From Pedobacter ureilyticus (GTDB lineage: Bacteria > Bacteroidota > Bacteroidia > Sphingobacteriales > Sphingobacteriaceae): a stretch of DNA of 64,000 nucleotides. The translations under genes and the position numbers were made by a program. Location: assembly GCF_005925345.1 (NCBI RefSeq), contig NZ_SSHJ01000014.1, positions 1 through 64,000 on the forward strand, written 5' to 3'. Within the stretch, counting starts at the first letter, position 1, and every line of letters begins with the position of its first letter. Shown here piece after piece: positions 8,803 to 17,042 of the stretch. The notes below the pieces were generated by a model, which saw only the letters and a program-made list of their open reading frames with translations, had not been told where the DNA came from and ran no database searches.

Positions 8803-9525
8803 TTATGAAATTTTTGATAGGGCTTCTGCCACTGCCGCTGCATACTTTTTCGTTTCGCCCACGGGTACATCAAATTGATTGTTTTCAAGCGCAGCGAAAA
8901 ATTCATCAGCTACTTCAGAAGGTGGAATGCCATTTGCACCGCCTATTTCTGTTGAAAACTCTGTATTTACCAAAGGTGGGTAGATTTCATAGATCTGTAG
9001 ATTTTTCTGCTCTTCATATGTCATTCTTAAAGCAACCGTGTAAGAATGCAATGCCGCCTTAGTAGCGCCGTAAGTTGGCAAAAATTTGTGGCTACCAAAC
9101 ACCGCCAGCGAAGAAACGTTGGCAATTGCTGCAGCTTCTTTTTGTAATAGATGGGGCAGCATTAGCTCGGTAAAATGGATAATAGCCAGATAATTCGTAT
9201 TCATCTCAATGGCAGCTTTTTCGTGTGCGTTGGTCGTTTCGCTCAATAAATAACCAAATGCTGCGCCGGCATTGTTTACGATGACATTAACCTCCGGATA
9301 ATTGGCTTTTAAATCTTCCGCAATGCGAATTCTATCCGCTTCTACTGATAAATCGCCTTGGATAGCAACTGCGTTATCAAGCATCTCCAGTGCTTTTTCA
9401 AGTCGTTCTGCACTACGGCCGTTAATGATGACTTTATTACCTGCCGCATTAAATTTTTTGGCGATTGCTAGACCTATTCCGGCACTACCGCCACTGATAA
9501 AAATGGTATTTCCTGTTGTTTTCAT
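8803..9525 (-). CDS. short-chain dehydrogenase/reductase
   Basis: The product has 240 residues from the ATG at 9523-9525. The TGNTIFISGGSAGIGLAIAK stretch at the start carries the TGxxxGxG-type cofactor loop (here SGGSAGIG). NNAG follows at about 85, catalytic Ser in NVSSLAVFG, and YxxxK as YGATKAA. The C-terminal region resembles DltE-type SDRs. The substrate is unknown. It is the first gene of a two-gene operon with the MDR enzyme, and its promoter overlaps the palindrome at 9545-9581, so repression by the divergent HxlR protein is likely. Confidence 0.88.
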   Translation of the reverse strand: MKTTGNTIFISGGSAGIGLAIAKKFNAAGNKVIINGRSAERLEKALEMLDNAVAIQGDLSVEADRIRIAEDLKANYPEVNVIVNNAGAAFGYLLSETTNAHEKAAIEMNTNYLAIIHFTELMLPHLLQKEAAAIANVSSLAVFGSHKFLPTYGATKAALHSYTVALRMTYEEQKNLQIYEIYPPLVNTEFSTEIGGANGIPPSEVADEFFAALENNQFDVPVGETKKYAAAVAEALSKIS

Positions 9526-9544
9526 TTTTTTTGTTTTAAAAATT

Positions 9545-9581
9545 CTATATTTTTGCTTGCACTTTGCAAGTACAAATATAG
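9545..9581. promoter_or_regulatory. 37-bp near-perfect palindrome, probable HxlR operator
   Basis: The arms run from CTATATTT at the left to AAATATAG at the right around a centre at 9563. The core CTTGCA-CTT-TGCAAG is perfect and the whole palindrome has only two mismatched pairs. It sits in the 95-bp gap between the divergent SDR and HxlR genes, which is the usual place for an HxlR-family operator. Confidence 0.65.
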
Positions 9582-9602
9582 AAATCAACTTTCATTTTGC
9601 AA
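9573..9602 (-). promoter_or_regulatory. sigma-A-type promoter for the SDR-MDR operon
   Basis: On the minus strand a -33 TTG (plus-strand CAA at 9600-9602) is followed after exactly 19 bases by TATATTTG (plus-strand 9573-9580), matching the Bacteroidota consensus TTG-N19-TAnnTTTG. The -7 box lies inside the 37-bp palindrome, so a bound repressor would block it. Confidence 0.6.
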
Positions 9603-9620
9603 GTGTTTTTTAAAAAAATT

Positions 9621-10037
9621 ATGCCAGATAATAAAAAAAGATCAGATTGCCCAATTAGTAGTTCTCTTGAGGTTTGGGGAGACAAGTGGTCGTTGTTAAT
9701 TGTAAGGGACTTAATGTTTGCAAAACAATGCACTTATGGCGATTTTTTGAAATCAGCGGAAAAGATCGCCACCAATATTTTAGCATCCCGACTACAGACA
9801 TTGGAAGAGAACGGAATTATTACAAAATCAGACCATCCGGATAGTAAAGCGAAAGTTTTATACCAGCTCACGCAAAAAGGAATTGATTTATTGCCTTTAA
9901 TGGTTGAAATAAACTTGTGGGCCGAAAAATATTATGATTTGCCTGCCGACAGAAAGGCGAGTTTAAATGAAGTAAAAAAGGATAAAGAAGGATTCATTAA
10001 AAAGACGGCTAGAGAACTCAAAAAAAGCAGTTATTAA
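9621..10037 (+). CDS. HxlR-family winged-helix transcriptional regulator
   Basis: The product has 138 residues. It contains the HxlR hallmark CPISSSLEVWGDKWSLLIVR (Cys near residue 11), then FLKSAEKIATNILASRLQTLEENGII and the wing KVLYQLTQKG. Members often sense electrophiles or redox state through the conserved N-terminal Cys and repress a divergent reductase gene; here the divergent operon encodes an SDR and an MDR reductase. The ATG at 9621 is preferred to a TTG at 9597 because the longer version adds only MQVFFKKI. Confidence 0.9.
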   Translation: MPDNKKRSDCPISSSLEVWGDKWSLLIVRDLMFAKQCTYGDFLKSAEKIATNILASRLQTLEENGIITKSDHPDSKAKVLYQLTQKGIDLLPLMVEINLWAEKYYDLPADRKASLNEVKKDKEGFIKKTARELKKSSY

Positions 10038-10214
10038 CAACGAAATGTGCAAAGTTTCATTGGTAAAGTTTGTTTGTTTCCTATAAAAACTAAAGCGTCC
10101 TTCTGCTGCGCAGCTGCAAACTGCGCTACCTTTGAAACTACAGGAGAAGCGATTTGGGATAAAGACTCACAACAATAAATCAATTTATATATCTTAGCCA
10201 GCAAAAAAAATATA

Positions 10215-10511
10215 ATGATTGCACACCACGTATTATTTTGGCTAAAAACCGACACCACACTTGCCCAAAAAGAAGCCTTTTTAGGGGGATTAAAAAGTTT
10301 AGAAAACATTGAAGTTGTAAAGAACTTCCACGTAGGCACACCAGCGCCAATTGAGCGTGCAGTAGTAGATACCACTTACACTTTTAGCTTAATCTTATTT
10401 TTTGAAGATTTAGCAGCTCACGATGTCTATCAAGTTCATCCAATTCATAAGGCTTTTTTGGAAGAATTTAGAGTTTTCTTCGAAAAAGTGATCATTTACG
10501 ATGCGCATTAA
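10215..10511 (+). CDS. Dabb (stress-responsive A/B barrel) domain protein
   Basis: The protein has 98 residues, a single ferredoxin-like A/B-barrel domain. It starts MIAHHVLFWLK, the usual first strand with the conserved HHVLF/HIVLF motif, and contains FHVGTPA and a HPIHKAFLEEF helix near the end, as in Dabb proteins, which form homodimers. Function in bacteria is generally unknown, with some members acting on aromatic or polyketide substrates. It converges with the GH20 gene across the structured repeat at 10514-10672. Confidence 0.85.
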   Translation: MIAHHVLFWLKTDTTLAQKEAFLGGLKSLENIEVVKNFHVGTPAPIERAVVDTTYTFSLILFFEDLAAHDVYQVHPIHKAFLEEFRVFFEKVIIYDAH

Positions 10512-10513
10512 AT

Positions 10514-10672
10514 AAAAGAGGCTGTCTCAAATTCACTCGTCATCTCGAACGTTAGAGAGAGATCCCTCTTCAGAAGTACTTCTGAAAAAGATTTCTCCTC
10601 CCCGAAAATTTCGGGGCAAGCTCCTCGATCGTCGAAATGACGGCATTATTTTACTTTTGAGACATCCTCTTT
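10514..10672. repeat. dispersed inverted-end repeat, copy 1, between convergent genes
   Basis: The ends are AAGAGGCTGTCTCAA on the left and TTTTGAGACATCCTCTTT on the right, complementary over about 17 bases with one or two mismatches. Inside, CGTCATCTCGAACGTTAGAG and TCGTCGAAATGACGG form a second level of pairing. A second copy is at 23634-23789. Both copies fill the gap between two converging genes, so the element probably acts as a bidirectional terminator (inference) as well as being a dispersed repeat. Confidence 0.8.
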
Positions 10673-10685
10673 ATGCTTAACATTA

Positions 10686-12329
10686 TTATTTGATGATGCC
10701 TTTTTCTTGCGCCGTTTGCGCTTCATGATCTGGCAACAAACCTTTTCTTTGAGCTGGTGTTAGCAATTCTGGCGATGCTTTAGTATTGAAAGGGTTAAAA
10801 AAATATAATCCATCATCAGTATAAAGCTCAAAATGTTTCTTTAATCTGCCGTTGAATTCAACAACGTCCTTAGCTTCTGCTTTTGTCCAAGCTGCTTCTG
10901 CTAGAGCCGCAATACGAGGAAAAAGTTTAAAATCTAACTGCTGCTCATCTACAATTACTTCAGTCCAGATGTTAGCCTGTATACCTCTAATTAACGACGA
11001 AGCATTTGGCAAATCTGTAATTTCTTTAGTGGGAAAATCATAGACACTTTGCACAGGGACAAATTTACCAGCCCATTTACGACCAACCACATGTGCTGAG
11101 TCTTGTACAAAATCGAAATACAAGGGTAAACGTGGGCATAAAACCACTTTAAATCCTTTTGCTAAGGCTTGTCTCAAAATCTCTGGTTTATCGTGTCTCC
11201 ACCAAAAAACGGTAGTTTTCTCTGCAGGTAAGTTACCACTCACAATTTCGTCCCAAGCTAACACTTCGTTGTTTAAACTTTTGATACTATCTGCCATTCT
11301 TTTCACGAAGTAGGCTTCCACAGCTGGCAAATCTTTAAAATTGCGAGCTTTCATTAACGCTTGTACCGCAGCATCCTTGTTCCAATGTTGGTTACCAAAA
11401 TGCACTTCATCTGCACCAATATGGATCATCTGAGAAGGAAAAAGTGCATCTACCTCTTTTAAAATATTAGTGAGATATTGGTAAGTACTTTCTTTGCCTG
11501 GGTTAAAAGTAAACTCGGGATATTTGGGCGAACCACCCCCACTAAATTCGGGATAGGCTTTGTTTGCTGCCGTTGCGTGGCCAGGCATATCTATCTCTGG
11601 AATTACGTCTATAAATCGCTCTGCGGCATAACTAACAATTTCCTTAATTTCTTCCTGGGTATAATATTGTGGTTTTGCTAGCGAGTCGGTAAAAGTGCCC
11701 AGCCCTCCTACTAAAGTTAACTTTGGGTATTTTTTGATCTCGATGCGCCATCCGGGTTGGTCTGTTAAATGCCAGTGAAACTTGTTGAGTTTGTAAAAAG
11801 CCATCCAATCTAAAATTTGCTTTACTTTTTCTTTTCCAAAAAAGTGCCTGGATTCATCTAACATCAAACCTCGCCAAGCATAAAGCGGTTGATCTTCGAT
11901 AGACCAAGAAGGAATTAGAATTTGATTGTTTATCGCCTTTTGTTGCCTTACAAGTTGAAGCAATGAGTTTACTCCTGCAAATAAGCCTTGCGTATATGCC
12001 GCTTTAATTTCGATTTTATTTGCTGTTATAGCTAATTGATAAGCGTCCACAGCTTGTTTTGCATCAGGTTTTATCTGCAAATCGATGTAATTCGTACTGG
12101 CCTTATCCGCATTGCGCAGAGCGATACCTTGATACTTTAACAGCTCAGTCTGTAAATATGCTGCTATCTTTAAAGCTTCTTTATTGGCTGTGATTTGCGT
12201 TTGCTGATTAAGCGAAAAAGCCGAAGATTGCTTGACGGCCTTCACTGGTTTTGGAATTAGTGCAATTTCTTGTGCATTTGCTCCCAAACCAACTAATAGA
12301 AATATAACTGATATAATGATCCTTTTCAT
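10686..12329 (-). CDS. GH20 beta-N-acetylhexosaminidase
   Basis: The protein has 547 residues. A signal peptide (1-19) is followed by a GH20b-type N-terminal domain (about 22-145) and the catalytic TIM barrel that begins AWRGLMLDESRHF (151-163). The catalytic Asp-Glu pair is in HIGADEVHFGN, D307-E308; HWHLTDQPGWR (185-195) and EIDMPGHATA (245-254) are further family motifs. It removes terminal GlcNAc or GalNAc by substrate-assisted catalysis in the periplasm. It is the last gene of the SusCD operon, 6 bp after the GH3 gene, which suits release of the hexosamine left after GH88 removes an unsaturated uronate. Confidence 0.93.
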   Translation of the reverse strand: MKRIIISVIFLLVGLGANAQEIALIPKPVKAVKQSSAFSLNQQTQITANKEALKIAAYLQTELLKYQGIALRNADKASTNYIDLQIKPDAKQAVDAYQLAITANKIEIKAAYTQGLFAGVNSLLQLVRQQKAINNQILIPSWSIEDQPLYAWRGLMLDESRHFFGKEKVKQILDWMAFYKLNKFHWHLTDQPGWRIEIKKYPKLTLVGGLGTFTDSLAKPQYYTQEEIKEIVSYAAERFIDVIPEIDMPGHATAANKAYPEFSGGGSPKYPEFTFNPGKESTYQYLTNILKEVDALFPSQMIHIGADEVHFGNQHWNKDAAVQALMKARNFKDLPAVEAYFVKRMADSIKSLNNEVLAWDEIVSGNLPAEKTTVFWWRHDKPEILRQALAKGFKVVLCPRLPLYFDFVQDSAHVVGRKWAGKFVPVQSVYDFPTKEITDLPNASSLIRGIQANIWTEVIVDEQQLDFKLFPRIAALAEAAWTKAEAKDVVEFNGRLKKHFELYTDDGLYFFNPFNTKASPELLTPAQRKGLLPDHEAQTAQEKGIIK

Positions 12330-12335
12330 CCCAAA

Positions 12336-14717
12336 CTATTGAACCGTAAATATTGCTGTTTGTCTGATATCTTCAGATGAAGAGCCCACCATCACTTTAA
12401 AATCTCCAGGCTCTACCACTTGCTTCATCTCTCGGTTCCAAAGCATCAAATCATCTGGCACCAAGGTAAAGCTCACTTTTTTGGTCTCGCCTGCTTTTAG
12501 CTTAACACGCTCAAAGCCTTTCAACAGTTTCTCGTATGTTGTTACCGAACTCAGCACATCACGAATATACAATTGCACCACTTCATCGCCGTCTTTAGTT
12601 CCTGTATTTTTGAGATCTAGCGTTACTTCTACTTCTCCGTTTTGGCTAAGTTTATTGTTAACCGAAAGGTTTTCGTAACTGAACGTGGTGTAACTTAAGC
12701 CATGCCCAAAAGGATACAACAAACCTTTTATTCTAGCCGTTTCGCCTTCGTCGGTTTGGGCATTGGGTTTAGTTGGAAAATTTAACGGCAACTGCCCCAC
12801 AGATTTTGGGAATGTCAAGGTCAATTTGCCGCCTGGGTTATAGTCTCCAAACAACACATCGGCCACTGCCAAACCACCTTTAACACCCGGATAACCTGCA
12901 TAAATAATTGCTGGTGCATGCAAATCAACATAATTGACAGACATAGGTTGAGAACCAATTAACACCACTACATAAGGTTTTCCGGTTTGGTGGATAGCTT
13001 TTACCAAGGCCAACTGATGTCCGGGCAAATCTAAAGAAGTGCGGCTTTTGTTTTCGCCAGCAGTTTTGGTATTGCCACCAATTGCCAATATGACCACATC
13101 AGATTTTTTAGCTGTTTCTACCGCTTCATTAATTAAAGCTAGCTCTTCCGCATTCGGTTCTTCGGGCAAAATTTCGCTGTTTGGCCAGTTTTTGTCTATC
13201 AGTTCGCTGCCTTTGGCATAGCTTACATTTTGCGCTCCAATTTTTTGCTTAATACCTTCCAATACATTTACGCTAGGCGACATTAAGGGGCCATAATGCG
13301 AATGCGCATAATCGGCGTCGGTAGCATTTGGTCCAATAACGGCAACTTTTAATCCGGTTTTAGCTAAAGGCAAGGCATTTTTAGTGTTTTTTAGTAAAAC
13401 GATACTTTCTAATGATGCTTGTAAAGCTACCTGTTGGTTGGCTGCGCTGTTGACTAACTTTTTACTTGCCTCGGCATCTTTTACATAAGGGCTATCGAAC
13501 AAACCTAACCTGAACTTTACATTCAACACATCCGCTACGCGGCTGTTAATGGTTTCGATTGGAATTCTTTTTTCATTCACTAACTCTCTCAAGAAGATGA
13601 TGATACTATCTGGCCTTCTAAAAGTTGTGCGCACATTTAGACCGGCAGTAAAAGCTTGGTAAACAGCTTCTTTTAAATTTGCCGCAACATGATGTTTGTT
13701 GTAAAGATATTCTAAGGCATCACTGTCACTTACCACATAGCCTGTAAAGCCCATTTCGGTACGCAAACGATCGGTTAACCAATAGCTACTTCCCGTAACC
13801 GGGATACCATTGTAATCGTTATAAGAACTCATGATGCCCATGATGTTTGCTTCTTTGATTACCTTTTTAAACGGATAAAGCAACACATCTTCTACCTCAC
13901 GTGGCGAAACCTGCGGATCGGTACGGGCCAAACCTTCTCTGGCACCTTTGTTAGCGCTGTAAACGGCGAAATGTTTGGGTGTAGAAGCCGCCCCCATTTC
14001 TTGAATACCTTTGGCCATTTCTACGCCCAAGCGAGCAGTTAAGTAGGGATCTTCGCCATATACTTCTTCTAACCTGCCCCAACGTTGGTCTCTTGCCACA
14101 TCTAAAATGGGTGCATACACGTTGGTGTAGCCTAAAGCTCTGGCTTCCTTCCCTGTAATTTGGCCCATGGCACGCACCAATGAGCGGTTCCAGGTCATTC
14201 CCATGTTTAATTGCGTAGGGAAACCTGTTGCCTGATAAGCTTCAATGCCTCTAATGCCTTCGTTAGAAAAATCTACCGGAATACCCAAACGAGTTTGTTC
14301 TATGAAAAAACGCTGGGTTTCGTTCATTGCCCAAACGTGGCGCTTTATATCAGTAACTAAATCTAACTTGGTTTCTACCACGTTCCAATTGATAAAACCA
14401 TTCAAATGTTCGTCTATATTGGCGATACCATCTTTCCAAATTTCATTTTTCCACGAGGATGTAGGCAGCGAGTCTTTCAAAATACGTTTCCAACCATACA
14501 AAGTGGCCATTTGAGCGGTCTTCTCATTGAGGTTCATTTGCGAAATCAAATCGGCAACACGCTCTTTTGTAGGGCGTGAAGCATCTTCGTAAATATCTTT
14601 TTTGCCGTTTTTATTCAGATCGATCCAGTCTTTTTTATAAATTTTGCTGGTTTGAGCTAAACAAGATGAACCAATGAACAAGGTTGCGAGCAATAGGGCT
14701 ATTTTTCTGTAATTCAT
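12336..14717 (-). CDS. GH3 beta-glycosidase (BglX-like), secreted
   Basis: The protein has 793 residues with a signal peptide (1-21). A short EF-hand/dockerin-like stretch DLNKNGKKDIYED (33-45) precedes the GH3 (beta/alpha)8 domain; the nucleophile is probably D331 in VVSDSDALEYL and TPKHFAVY (about 247-254) is the substrate-binding motif. The GH3-C sandwich and a C-terminal fibronectin III-like domain (GDEVVQLYIRD, ending in VMVGSSSEDIR) complete the BglX architecture. It lacks the NagZ His-Asp dyad motif, so it is more likely a beta-glucosidase or xylosidase type than a hexosaminidase. Its place in a GAG operon is unusual; the substrate is uncertain. Confidence 0.9.
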   Translation of the reverse strand: MNYRKIALLLATLFIGSSCLAQTSKIYKKDWIDLNKNGKKDIYEDASRPTKERVADLISQMNLNEKTAQMATLYGWKRILKDSLPTSSWKNEIWKDGIANIDEHLNGFINWNVVETKLDLVTDIKRHVWAMNETQRFFIEQTRLGIPVDFSNEGIRGIEAYQATGFPTQLNMGMTWNRSLVRAMGQITGKEARALGYTNVYAPILDVARDQRWGRLEEVYGEDPYLTARLGVEMAKGIQEMGAASTPKHFAVYSANKGAREGLARTDPQVSPREVEDVLLYPFKKVIKEANIMGIMSSYNDYNGIPVTGSSYWLTDRLRTEMGFTGYVVSDSDALEYLYNKHHVAANLKEAVYQAFTAGLNVRTTFRRPDSIIIFLRELVNEKRIPIETINSRVADVLNVKFRLGLFDSPYVKDAEASKKLVNSAANQQVALQASLESIVLLKNTKNALPLAKTGLKVAVIGPNATDADYAHSHYGPLMSPSVNVLEGIKQKIGAQNVSYAKGSELIDKNWPNSEILPEEPNAEELALINEAVETAKKSDVVILAIGGNTKTAGENKSRTSLDLPGHQLALVKAIHQTGKPYVVVLIGSQPMSVNYVDLHAPAIIYAGYPGVKGGLAVADVLFGDYNPGGKLTLTFPKSVGQLPLNFPTKPNAQTDEGETARIKGLLYPFGHGLSYTTFSYENLSVNNKLSQNGEVEVTLDLKNTGTKDGDEVVQLYIRDVLSSVTTYEKLLKGFERVKLKAGETKKVSFTLVPDDLMLWNREMKQVVEPGDFKVMVGSSSEDIRQTAIFTVQ

Positions 14718-14732
14718 AAAAAATTTAATGGA

Positions 14733-15998
14733 CTAATTTACTGCTTTCTGATATCTTAGCAAGGCTTCTAAAAAATAATAATCGGCGTAAACCAAAGGTG
14801 TACCTACTTCAAAATTATGTGGAAAGCTGCCTACAGAATTTTTCAAGATAAAGCCTGCATTGGTACCAGGTTTGGCCAAATACTTATCGCTAGAAAGCGA
14901 TTGTAACATGATTTCTGCGTTTTTGAAGTAAAACTCTTTTTGCTTGCCTGTTACATAAGTGCTTAACTCTAACAAGCCCGAAGCGACCAATGCACCCGCA
15001 GAAGCATCGCGAGGAATGGCTTTGAGGTTAATTCTGCCCTCCGTTTGCCAATCTGCACGATAACCTTTTTGCCCTACGTTGAAATCCCAATAGGGAATTT
15101 TGTCTTTAGGTAAATTGGCATGGTTAAGGTAAAAATCGGCTGCCTTTTTAGCTGTTTCTAAAAAACGTTTGTCCCCAGTTTCTCTGTACATCATGGTAAA
15201 ACCATATATAGCCCAGCCCTGTCCCCTAGCCCAAGTAGAATTATCTGAAAAACCTTGGTTGGTTTGCTGGTGCAGCACCTTGCCCGTTTCAGGATCGTAA
15301 TCTACCACATGGTAAGTGCTAAAATCTTTCCTAAAGTGGTTTTTCATGGTGTTTTCGGCATGACTAATAGCTACATTTTTATAAATAGGATCTCCGGTAA
15401 TTTTAGAAACATAGCAAAGCATTTCCAAATTCATCATGTTGTCAATAATCACGGGATATTGCCATACTGTTTTTCCATCCCAAGAGGCTTTGGTATTCCA
15501 AGATTTGATTAAGCCAACCTTTGGATCAAAACGTGTTAGAGCCGTTTTTGCCGAATGGATGAGGATATCTTGATAAGCCTTAATTTTTGCTGAGTCTTTC
15601 TCTAACCTTACGGCATTGCCATAAGAACAGTACATTACGAAACCAATATCGTGATGTTGGTTAAGGTCTTTCCCTTTTTCTAGCGCTGTAGTCCATTTGG
15701 TAGCTAAAGCCTTCCAGGTTGGGTTTTTAGTGTACTCATAGATATACCACATTACGCCTGGAAAAAATCCACCGGTCCAATCGAACACACCTACGCCTTT
15801 AACTTTGCCATTTTCATCTGTACTCCGCGGAAAACTAGTTAAATCATGCTGTGTTTGTAGCATCATTTTGTACTGCTTGTCTGCCACTTCAAAATCTTTT
15901 TTAACCATTTGGGCATTTGCTGTGGCAGTGGTTAAAAATAAGGTAGCTAAGGCAACGAACTTTGTATTTTTAAAGCCCAAACTTATTTGTTTAATCAT
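14733..15998 (-). CDS. GH88 unsaturated glucuronyl hydrolase
   Basis: The product has 421 residues from the ATG at 15996-15998; the extra 16 upstream codons are rejected because MIKQISLGFKNTKF leads directly into a signal peptide ending near NAQ. The (alpha/alpha)6 barrel motifs are FDWTGGFFPGVMWY, HHDIGFVMY (Asp about 117) and IIDNMMNLEML (Asp about 186); these two Asp correspond to the catalytic pair of known enzymes. ARGQGWAIYGF is also typical. The enzyme hydrates the 4,5-double bond of the unsaturated uronate that polysaccharide lyases leave, here presumably the PL8 product of chondroitin or hyaluronan. Confidence 0.92.
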   Translation of the reverse strand: MIKQISLGFKNTKFVALATLFLTTATANAQMVKKDFEVADKQYKMMLQTQHDLTSFPRSTDENGKVKGVGVFDWTGGFFPGVMWYIYEYTKNPTWKALATKWTTALEKGKDLNQHHDIGFVMYCSYGNAVRLEKDSAKIKAYQDILIHSAKTALTRFDPKVGLIKSWNTKASWDGKTVWQYPVIIDNMMNLEMLCYVSKITGDPIYKNVAISHAENTMKNHFRKDFSTYHVVDYDPETGKVLHQQTNQGFSDNSTWARGQGWAIYGFTMMYRETGDKRFLETAKKAADFYLNHANLPKDKIPYWDFNVGQKGYRADWQTEGRINLKAIPRDASAGALVASGLLELSTYVTGKQKEFYFKNAEIMLQSLSSDKYLAKPGTNAGFILKNSVGSFPHNFEVGTPLVYADYYFLEALLRYQKAVN

Positions 15999-16100
15999 TT
16001 TTTTGAGATAAAAAGGTCTCCTTCTGGCAGTCACTCGAACTTCCAAATGTTAACTTCGGTAATAAATTTGATAAGGATTAATTGTTAATCCACTAGTTAA

Positions 16101-17042
16101 TTAGGGCACAATGGTTACCTGTACTTCCTTAATGGTTTTGCTTTCGCCATAAACGTTTACATTCGAAGCCACAAAAGTTGCGGTATAGGTACCTGCCGTT
16201 GTGTAGGTGTTTTTGTAATTATCCATCCGAGTGCTCATATTTTTTAGGGCTACCCCAGTATCGGGTTGTACTTTAGTTAACGATAGTCCACCAGAAATGG
16301 CCCACACCTGGTTGCTGCCTACTGTGCCGGCGCCACCTTGGTATTTCAAGATATTGTCTGTACCAAAAGTCCAGCTAACGGGCGATGTAGCCAACACTTT
16401 TACCGAAGTAAAACCTGCCGTAGTAATATTGGCAACGGGCAATACCTGCCCATCAGTAGTGGTGGTTTTGATATCGAATTTATTTACCCACCAACGTGGT
16501 TGCGTTGTGCCAGTTGTGCCTGTGTATTTAAAGGCAAAATAAATCGGCTTTGTCTTATCTAAAGTAAAACCCAAACTAGTTAATGTGGTTAAATTTACTA
16601 CGCCAGATGATACATAAGCCAAATCTGTGGATTGGATGCCCGACAAGGTAAAGGCCGGGGTAATGTCTGTCCAATCTGCCGGATTTACGCCCGCTGTGGT
16701 GTACGAGCCCGCAAAAGTTTGCGAAGCCAATAAGCGTAAAGATTGTGGTTGTTGCGCATCAGAACCGTAGCGTCTATTCGTAGCAAATTCTAAGCTAATT
16801 TGATCACTTTGGGCCTCTGTTCTGTCTTTATAAATGTATTTATGACCTTCGGCTCCCGAGTAGAAGAGTATTTGATCTGGGTTACCAGTAATTAAAAAGT
16901 TTACGGCCTCTCCTACCTTGTAACTTGATTTCTCTGGCTTTACATCAAAATCAAGCACAATCACTTCTTTTTTATTACAACCGAATAAGCTAACCAGCAA
17001 TAACGGAAGTACATATAGTTTCTTCATCATGTTATTCATCAT
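16101..17042 (-). CDS. DUF5017 surface lipoprotein (SusE/F position)
   Basis: The protein has 313 residues. A lipoprotein signal ends LLVSLFGC (Cys about 22), so it is outer-membrane anchored. The segment VGEAVNFLITGNPDQILFYS with GAEGHKY nearby is the DUF5017 signature; two beta-sandwich regions follow. It begins directly after the SusD stop codon. Proteins in this position (SusE/SusF-like) bind glycan at the cell surface, so a GAG-binding role is likely but not shown. An in-frame ATG five codons in (17025-17027) is an equally plausible start. Confidence 0.8.
   Translation of the reverse strand: MMNNMMKKLYVLPLLLVSLFGCNKKEVIVLDFDVKPEKSSYKVGEAVNFLITGNPDQILFYSGAEGHKYIYKDRTEAQSDQISLEFATNRRYGSDAQQPQSLRLLASQTFAGSYTTAGVNPADWTDITPAFTLSGIQSTDLAYVSSGVVNLTTLTSLGFTLDKTKPIYFAFKYTGTTGTTQPRWWVNKFDIKTTTTDGQVLPVANITTAGFTSVKVLATSPVSWTFGTDNILKYQGGAGTVGSNQVWAISGGLSLTKVQPDTGVALKNMSTRMDNYKNTYTTAGTYTATFVASNVNVYGESKTIKEVQVTIVP

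Noticed and set aside
10034..10375. Minus-strand ORF opposite the Dabb gene
   Set aside because: It is the antisense shadow of the Dabb domain gene, whose family motifs are clear.
12336..14717. GH3 as a NagZ-type N-acetylglucosaminidase
   Set aside because: The NagZ KHFPGHG motif and its His-Asp dyad are absent; the architecture with GH3-C and a fibronectin-like domain is BglX-type.
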